NCBI GenBank assembly: GCA_036346355.1
Contig: CM070581.1
Span: forward strand, 1,860,001 to 1,924,000
DNA length: 64,000 nucleotides
Source of the DNA: Rhipidocladum racemiflorum
Lineage: Eukaryota; Streptophyta; Magnoliopsida; Poales; Poaceae
Direction of reading: 5' to 3'
Below, one piece after another: positions 57,401 to 64,000 of the stretch; within the stretch, counting starts at the first letter, position 1, and the number at the start of each line of letters is the position of its first letter. Below the pieces are notes generated by a model that worked only from the letters and a program-made list of their open reading frames with translations, was not told where the DNA came from and searched no databases. Position numbers and translations under genes: made by a program.

Positions 57401-60400
57401 TTAGTTATAAATTATAGAAGAGATAGGAATAAGAGGGAAGAGGCGCACCTGAACAGAAGAAACCATGATTAACCTCACAATTGCCTCCAAGATCAATGCC
57501 CCCGGGAATCTGCTTATCGAATCTGACTCCAACTTTCGAGGAACCATTTTCCTCAAAAGGAAGCCGCACTTCACCCAGTGAACCATAATCTGGGGCTCTG
57601 TGGATTGTATAATTGGCATAAACCATCAATAGATGCAAGTAAAAGATGCAAATGGTAGCACCGAGAGGTCATTTGCAAATGGAGGGAGGTAATTGATAAT
57701 TCCGGAAAGCCATATATAGTTCAGCAACCCTCGCACATCATCACAAGTCAAATTGACAAGCAGAAACTCAAACCAGCCAGGGGCTTTTGTTCGATTAGAA
57801 AACCTATTACCACCAGAGACAAAGGACTATACAACTTAAGTACGAAAATTAATTCAGAACAGTATCATATGTAATTTTCAAAGGGGGAATGGAGCTAGGG
57901 ATGATTGTCATCGATAGCCAGTTTGGAACACAAGAATTCCTAGGAATGGAAACATACTGGACGTGTGCTTTCCTACGAAATTCTAATGAGAATTTTGCAT
58001 TCCAAACGGAGCCTAAATCAAGATCAATATGATCTTGAATTATAAGAAAGCTTATAGCCATGCAAGATACTAGTTACTGCAAAGTGCAAACCTTCTACTG
58101 TAACTCTCTCTTTATATTTCACAATAGGTTTGCCAGCTTCACATGATACAAGTAATTTGCCTGTCCATATAACCACCTACCCTTAGTACTGCAGTACCAC
58201 AAAAGGTACTCAATGAGGGGGGAAAACGACTTCAAACAAATTCCTAGAAAATTCACATGTGGCGGCAGAAAACTCAAGGCCTCAATGAAAGTACATTAGA
58301 AAACCAATCTTAATGCATGACCCGCACCTTTGTCCCTCAAGGATAATCCCTGCTGATTGTAGTGAACCAATGTATCTCACCCTATCACCTGAACAGACCA
58401 TCAGAGGCATTAGTACTGCATGGAATGAATATCAATTTATAACAGGTGGTTTTATTATAATAAAAAAATTATGAAAAACAAATACTGCAATCTCCTGCCA
58501 TTTTATAACATCATGGTCCATGGACGTATATAAGGCTACCATACTCAGTTTGACAGTTTCCCATTACAAAGCTACATAAATACTGGCCAAAAGTATTGAA
58601 GGTCGCAATGTGGATACCCAAGGCATACATGGTCTTACCTTTTTTGTATGACCCTGATTCCTTTGACTTTGAAGACTGTCCCTGAAACATTGAATTATAC
58701 CTGAGTTCTAAATTATTTCAATTCAAGCAATGCCAAATAAAAGTGAGACAAGACGATTTTTTTCACTTGTTAGTTTCTGTTTGATTTGTCAGCCTTTGTT
58801 TCTTTGTAGATCATCTAGGTTGTTGGATATTTTCAGAGAGTAGTCAACAAAATTCCTACTTCCTCCACTCTTTTGCAAACATTTCACACGCCAATGTTTA
58901 AGCAGGCTATAAATTTACACTAGATTTACACCAGAACCAGATATCAACTAGAGTCAATTTACATACCAACATTTATTAAGCAGGCATCGGTCGACTCAAT
59001 TGCTGTGACGTTAATTAATGCTACAACTTTTGGATGTGTTTGCAAATAGTGGCGATGTTGAGAATTTACTGCAATTCTGCGGTACAGCTTGTTTGAAAAA
59101 TCAAGTTTTGAAAGAAAAACATGTCAATCTTTCAACACATATTAACAGCATTACACAAATAATATAACTGGCACTGTTCCACAAAAAAGTTGAAATACAT
59201 GTCAAAAGCAAATGTCGAAGACAGACATGGTTTTGTTTCCTTTGGAGAGCTGTGGTGGCTCTATTGAATATAATATTAGTCCATTGGCAAAAGAATAAGC
59301 ATGGCTATGGTTAAGAAGCTTACACTCGACAGCAACAAAGAATCTATAGTGAGCAGTTTAGCACCAAAGTATTTGGTAAGTGCTTTCACCAATGTTTCTT
59401 GGTATATCTCAGACCCTATAAAAAGGTAAATTATTTTTAGTCAACATCCCATGCATATAGCGCTTAACAAAATCACTAATTGAAACAGCGGTGATTAATT
59501 TGAGAAAGAATGGTACCTGCTGGACCAGATAATAATACTCGTTGACAAAGAGAAGATATATGTTTTGTCCACTTGATGGTTTTCTTGCAACATAAGTTTA
59601 CATATGCTGACGACAGGAGATCACTTTTGGTATTCTCACTGCAAGGATGAGAAGCAATTAAAAGATAGTTCTTAACAACCAGAGTAGTCAATCAACATAC
59701 AACGGGCCTATTAACCAAGAAAAAGGCAGATTGTACTTCAGACTTCAGCTATCAGTACTCATTAGTAATATTCAATTTAATGCTCTTGCATTATGACCAA
59801 TTGATCATTCTTCCTAACATCAGCCGTCGCATCTTACTGGGTAAAAGAAGTGAATTTAGAAATGAGAATTGCAGTTATATTGCTATTATTGTCACAACAT
59901 TAGTAAATAAGATATGGGGAGTTGCAAATGAGAAGAGAAATTGTCATCATTGTGAAAGTAAACGAACAAAAGAAGAGTTATGCTATTTAGCCAAAAAGAA
60001 AAATCAAAGTGGAAGTAATGCAATGTCCTATGTAATGCAAATGTGGAGTCAGGAGTGGGTGTGTCTCTTCTTTGAGTACCAGTTCAGTCAGGACTCCTGG
60101 AACTCGATCCTGATATGCTGGGAGCCTGGGACACATCTATTCAGATTTTTTATATGCTTCAATTAGCAGAATAACAAGCTGGTGATAAGAAAATTTTCTT
60201 TAACAAGCTGATCTCTTTGGGATGTTAGAATATCCGGACACAAAGGAACAAGTGTGATTTTTAAAATGTCCCCCCCCCCCCCCCCCCCAACAAAAAAAGG
60301 TGGAAAAGAATGCTAGTAGTTGATTTCGAATGGCTGGAATTACCCAACAGTAGCTGAAGCATTGAAAAGCTGGACTAGTTGATTGAGGAAGGAAAAAAGA

Positions 60401-62213
60401 TTTGGTTGCTATTTTCTATTTGCTCACTGACTAAAATAGTAATATTCAGTTTTGTTAGTCTGAATAGGCTTTTGGGCTGTACATTGGTTCCTGTGGAACC
60501 TTTTAAATTACTGCACAAATTATTTTTATTTTACTAATATATTTCATTAGGGGTCTCCCGACACCTACTGTTCTAAAAAATGAAGAGAAATACACGTGGA
60601 TAACAATATCTTTGCTTATATTCAATATTATTGAGTTATAGTTTGACATATGAACCAGAAAACAATAATAGAATGAAGTCACTAAATGTGAAGTCACGCT
60701 ATTGCAAACCCAAACATCATGCTGTTACACAACTAGGCAATTAAGGACATGAGTCACATGACATTCTAGAGATCATTTAAAAACTTTTTTTTATCAAGTA
60801 AAGTACATGAGATAACAATATAAGATCATAGAATAAAGGACAATACAATGCACTACAACAACATATGAAGTTAGGAAATAGTCCTATTGCCGGGAGTGGG
60901 ACTTTTAATCATAAAATCAACGCATATATTTTTCTGTAAATACTGCGTGTTTGATTACATCCATAAATTGACTTTCCCTCCTATGCTCTGAGTTCCATTA
61001 TCGATAAGAATTCGAGTTCTTATTGCTCTTATGTTATGGTATGAATATACCATACCAATTCGTTATGTATATAACTATATAAGTGAAACAGGAGTTAGGG
61101 ACTCAATGCCACTTTGTGTCAGCAAGAGAGTCAATTTCACTTCTCTTAAGCTCAAAACGTGTACATAGCCAAAATAAATAATTGCAGACAATATAGCAAA
61201 GAGCTGTTAGTGTATACCTCAGATAATATGGAAAACTATCAAGTGACTCTGATATATCATTTGCATTAACAAGTGCCTTCTTCAGATCCTCTTTTAACAG
61301 TTGATGTTGAGCAAATGGTACATTTTCTTCAGAAGTAAACTGGCTCTGCTCCTCCATTGTTTTACATAAACTGCCGACTATCTCTGTATCTATTGACCAT
61401 AAAACAGACATTATTCTAGACATATACTTTTCTCTTTTACTGCAGTATGATAATAAAAAAGGTGCCCAGTTTTGAGGAACAAGAGCCTAACAAAATAGAA
61501 GTCCACTTATGTTTACTAGCATCCCCTTTCATATGATTATCTTGAATGATAAATGCTATGAACTCGATACCTCAAAAGTTAACAGGGAATATGGCCATAG
61601 GGAGGAAAAGCTGTTATAAAATAGGCTCACCATGAGGAACCAATGGAGGGCGGCCATTTCCAAAGCTAAACGGCGCTGAGTACTGCCCTTTCTTGACAAA
61701 ACATGAGGAAGAAAATGCTGATACGCTAGATTTTTCGTCTGGAAGTTTCTGAAATATCTGCCAACATGCTAAAGAAATTCACATCCAAAACACATGCTTG
61801 TCTAAACAAGTACTAATAGGAGCAATACATATAAGCACTAAAGAGAGCAGTTGGTGATAGAGAAGGATACATAAGCATGCCTCCCGAGTGAACTAAAAAT
61901 AACTTCATCGCCTCCAATCATGGTGACCTTAGCAGCCTTGTCCAAGGCCTTCCCATTTACATGGACAACTTTAGATACATAGATATCAAGGGCAGCACCC
62001 CTCTGGTAAAAGATGCCAAAATTAAGTCAAGAACTAAAAACAAAGAAGGTAGGAAAAAAAAACAGAATATCAGAAAAATTAAGAATACAACCATACCTTA
62101 ACATGCTTCAGTTTGCAAACAAGTGATCCAGGAGATGACTCGGTCAGTCTCAAATCATAATTTCCACCATGGCCAACCGTTAAATGGGTAGAATAAATAG
62201 GAATTGAGGGATA
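48691..62213 (-). CDS. FHA domain AAA ATPase (At1g02890/At4g02480-like), 5' end missing
   Basis: 25 exons, in transcript order: 62097-62213, 61871-62002, 61631-61757, 61218-61389, 59517-59638, 59324-59415, 58639-58681, 58328-58388, 57449-57597, 57244-57314, 56995-57165, 56835-56906, 52905-53006, 52740-52829, 51923-52001, 51728-51827, 51558-51633, 51125-51304, 50341-50463, 50184-50267, 49871-50055, 49641-49779, 49481-49540, 49087-49191, 48691-48804. They total 2766 bp, 921 codons plus stop, in one unbroken frame. The first two exons hold the second half of an FHA domain (VNGKALDK, GGDEVIFSSLGRHAYIFQ). Later exons hold the SGPAGSEIYQE region and a GVRFDKQIPGG region. The C-terminal AAA module has Walker A GPPGTGKT (50341-50463), Walker B VIFVDE (50184-50267), the ATNRPFDLDEAVIRRLPRR second region of homology (49871-50055) and ends KKTSLSYFM. 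All catalytic residues are present. The family belongs to the spastin/MSP1-like AAA group; its cellular substrate is not established. A 3.4-kb solo LTR sits in the intron 53007-56834. Confidence 0.92.
50478..50764. repeat. Tandem duplication of 143 bp inside an AAA ATPase intron
   Basis: Units 50478-50620 and 50621-50764 are nearly identical (both begin ACAATCAGAACTATATTTGC). They differ by only a few bases, so the duplication is recent. It lies between the exons 51125-51304 and 50341-50463 and does not touch splice sites. Confidence 0.9.
52310..52390. repeat. CCTAGGC-rich repeat in intron
   Basis: Several copies of GCCTAG/CTAGGC words within 80 bp, typical of a small dispersed grass MITE family. 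Ends not determined. Confidence 0.35.
53138..56506 (-). mobile_element. Solo LTR, 3369 bp, in AAA ATPase intron
   Basis: TGTAATAACC at 53138 and GGGTCGTTACA ending at 56506, with target duplications AAAAT at 53133-53137 and 56507-56511. Read on the minus strand it starts TGTAACGACCCGAG and follows the order of the LTR at 16573 (TAATTA-rich start, pyrimidine tract at 54720-54800 read in reverse), so it is the same family. It contains a (GA)n tract at 54447-54487. No coding domains are recognised. The host intron grows to 3.8 kb, but its splice sites are intact. Confidence 0.85.
54447..54487. repeat. (GA)n microsatellite within the solo LTR
   Basis: About 20 GA units, followed by a G/A-rich region to 54830. 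Confidence 0.9.
57917..58013. mobile_element. Short MITE-like element in AAA ATPase intron
   Basis: About 97 bp with inverted ends: GCCAGTTTGGAACACAAGAATT at the left, and AATTTTGCATTCCAAACGGAGCC at the right (read inverted, GGCTCCGTTTGGAATGC). A TAG/TAA flank suggests a Tourist-type insertion but is not certain. Confidence 0.5.
59639..61217. other. Long intron of the AAA ATPase gene
   Basis: No exon or transposon with clear ends is seen. Contains a run of 19 C at 60270-60288. The 128-codon frame at 59780-60166 (+) is antisense to the gene and lacks family features. Confidence 0.5.
60270..60288. repeat. Poly(C) tract, 19 nt
   Basis: Nineteen consecutive C on the + strand (G on the transcribed RNA), inside an intron. 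Long C runs are rare in AT-rich plant introns and prone to length error. Confidence 0.9.
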
Positions 62214-64000
62214 CTGGACAGGATAAAGAAGAATATGATCATGAGCAAAGACAATGGTTGGCAATTAACCAAATGGTGAATTGGTGATGCATACTAATAC
62301 AACAGAACTAAATGGGGCTGGGGTTCTCAAGAGGCCGGTTGGTGGCATTTGCCGGTTTGACCTCCACAAGCATCTGTTCAAATCTTTATAAGATTAATGC
62401 ACCACCTAACCCTGAAGGTTGGCGTATCTTTTTCTCCTGACCTATCCCACAACTTTTGTTTCATTTTGACTTTGATAAATGCACAGGTATGCCATTGAGA
62501 ACTAATGTTTGTTCTTTAGTCTTTTCTAGAAAAGTGAAATGTTAACAATTAAGAAAATGTATAATTGCGAAATATTATTTGTTATGCGTGTCTACATCAA
62601 CAACAGGGCTTCCACTTGATCCAATGTAACGATCCACATAGATATGCACCGTACACCATCACAAATCCAAGCATGCAACACAATCCATTAAAAAATCAAA
62701 CAAGTAAACACTCACATTAAGAAAAATGTAAATAGTCTCCATTTGTACTAGTGGTGCTCAGTGTTACTCGGACACCCATGTGCCAAAATATTTGCTGAAT
62801 CGGACACCTCGAATCCGAGTTGGATTCTGAGTAGCATTTCCCGTGTACAAAAAATTTGCCAAATCAGACACCCCGAATCCGAGTCGGATTCTGACTCCCG
62901 TGTTTGTGTCCAAGTAACACCGAGTGCTAGGAAAAGATAGGTGATTGATGGGACATGTAATGACAGCATTCAAGTAACACCATCCAAAATCAAGAAAAAC
63001 CTAATCCCAACTGATACAGATCAGGTTTCATAAAGATTAGAGTGCACCTAGATGGACCAAATAGATCACCATGAGATTTCAGAGTAATGTAAGACGTTCA
63101 GACTAAAAATTTCACAGAATAGCGTTCAAGATTTAACCAGACTCAGATGGTTACATAAGTCCATAAGACAAATAAATGTATCGATGGAGACCATGAGAAA
63201 GATTAGCATCGAAACATGACATTAGCCTACCAGGCTAAAATTAGAGTAGGCGGACAATGACAAAATTATAGTTGTCGATACAGGAGGTTGAAGGTAAAGA
63301 CCAATATAAGAATGGTGATTGAGAAAATACCAAACAGTTACTACTAGTACTACATGACTACCATACAAACATTCAAAATGTTTAATAAACACTAATTAAG
63401 GCATTATACACGTCAGCTGGATAACAACAGGGATTAGATAATATACACAGCCAGCAAGCAGTGCATGAACGAGAAAAACTACAACATGTTCTCTTGTTCG
63501 TCGAGATGCAATGATACCTTTGCTCCATTTTGGAAAAGGAAAGGTAGTTTCATCTCTAAAAGAGCAATATGGTTCTATCTTGCCAACCGAATTCATGCAT
63601 GGTATGACATGAAAAATAACTATTCCTATCCGCCGAAAAATAATCCACCATCTATATGCAAATTCAGATGTCTTACTTATTCAATACCCAATGTAGAAAC
63701 AGAGAAGCTAAGAAATTTTTTATTAAAAAACAGGTATGAAATGTTTAGAAACAAAGGATTTCTTCACACTACACCTTAAAAAAATAATGATCTATTCAAG
63801 ATATAGTTTTTATAATAAAACAATTTCCAAGTAAAAATCTGCTCTGTTTACTAAAATTTGCTAGGCTACGACAGTTGTGCTGTCCATCAAATAAATCTGT
63901 AATTCAGGACATGATTGCAAAATAGAATTTTAGCACTGCGTTGTCTATTAATGGAATTATCTTACTTAGTCTAATTCCAAATTTCAGAGTACATGGTTTC
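62214..64000. other. Upstream part of the AAA ATPase gene, no exon recognised
   Basis: The exon 62097-62213 begins after an acceptor, so at least one more 5' exon must exist. I could not recognise the expected N-terminal and first-half-FHA coding sequence here; it probably lies beyond 64000. A minus-strand stretch around 63520-63560 (FPFPKWSKG before a GTATCA donor-like site) is the only faint candidate. Confidence 0.4.
62756..62927. mobile_element. Short inverted-repeat element (MITE-like)
   Basis: About 172 bp with roughly 22-bp inverted ends: GCTCAGTGTTACTCGGACAC at 62756, and GTGTCCAAGTAACACCGAGTGC ending at 62927. The inside has two copies of GACACC-CGAATCCGAGT-GGATTCTGA. No clear target duplication. 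Confidence 0.6.

Noticed and set aside
59780..60166. 128-codon plus-strand frame
   Set aside because: Lies in an AAA ATPase intron, antisense, low-complexity composition, no family features.
63396..63596. Possible upstream exon of the AAA ATPase (FPFPKWSKG)
   Set aside because: Has a donor-like GT, but the sequence does not resemble the expected FHA N-terminal half; too weak to annotate.
1..64000. CRISPR arrays, bacterial operons, tRNA or rRNA genes
   Set aside because: Scanned by eye; the tandem repeats at 19.5-20.0 and 29.7-30.1 kb are LTR hairpin units without unique spacers, and no convincing tRNA cloverleaf or rRNA sequence was seen.

Overview
This is nuclear DNA from a plant, almost certainly a grass. 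The evidence is multi-exon genes with GT-AG introns, a GC-rich intronless glycosyltransferase gene, many MITEs, mini-Helitrons with CTAG ends, and large Ty3/gypsy-type LTR elements. The transposon types suggest a panicoid grass, but the species cannot be fixed from sequence alone. The TE-rich middle is nested at least four layers deep.

Layout. (1) 85-1586, + strand: the last four exons of the F-actin capping protein alpha gene. (2) 3.5-12.2 kb, block A of a segmental duplication: a broken THADA 3' fragment (+), a broken EDR2-like fragment (-) and an intact nine-exon NSA2 ribosome-biogenesis gene (+, 8921-10897). (3) 12257-14955, - strand: an intact seven-exon gene for a conserved plant protein of unknown function with an N-terminal hydrophobic segment. 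(4) 15.86-30.96 kb, nested transposons: a Micron-like MITE sits between two TA microsatellites. It holds a mini-Helitron and a large solo LTR (16573-30895). That LTR is split by a decayed Tat-lineage Ty3/gypsy element (19457-30714) with its own LTRs and 5-bp target duplication. (5) 31.0-34.3 kb: two tandem copies (offset 1334 bp) of a chimera joining a broken 5' half of NSA2 to the THADA fragment. (6) 33.8-45.0 kb, block B: a second copy of block A, carrying an extra 2.0-kb solo LTR and a second full-length NSA2 whose last exon is frameshifted. (7) 45428-46852, +: an intronless group-A-like UDP-glycosyltransferase. (8) 48691-62213, -: 25 exons (921 codons plus stop) of an FHA-AAA ATPase of the Arabidopsis At1g02890/At4g02480 type. 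One intron of it holds a 3.4-kb solo LTR of the same family as the one at 16573, in the opposite orientation. Its 5' end lies beyond the exons I can recognise.

The expressed genes (CPA, NSA2, the unknown protein, the UGT and the AAA ATPase) look like unrelated housekeeping or metabolic genes; no operon or pathway cluster is visible. The interest lies in the genome dynamics: segmental and tandem duplication of NSA2 with fusion to THADA debris, successive loss of function in three of four NSA2 copies, precisely dated TE nesting, a miRNA-like foldback next to the THADA fragment, and a tandem hairpin array inside an LTR. I did not find a clearly new biochemical system. Splice sites and protein families were assigned by eye; no database search was run.
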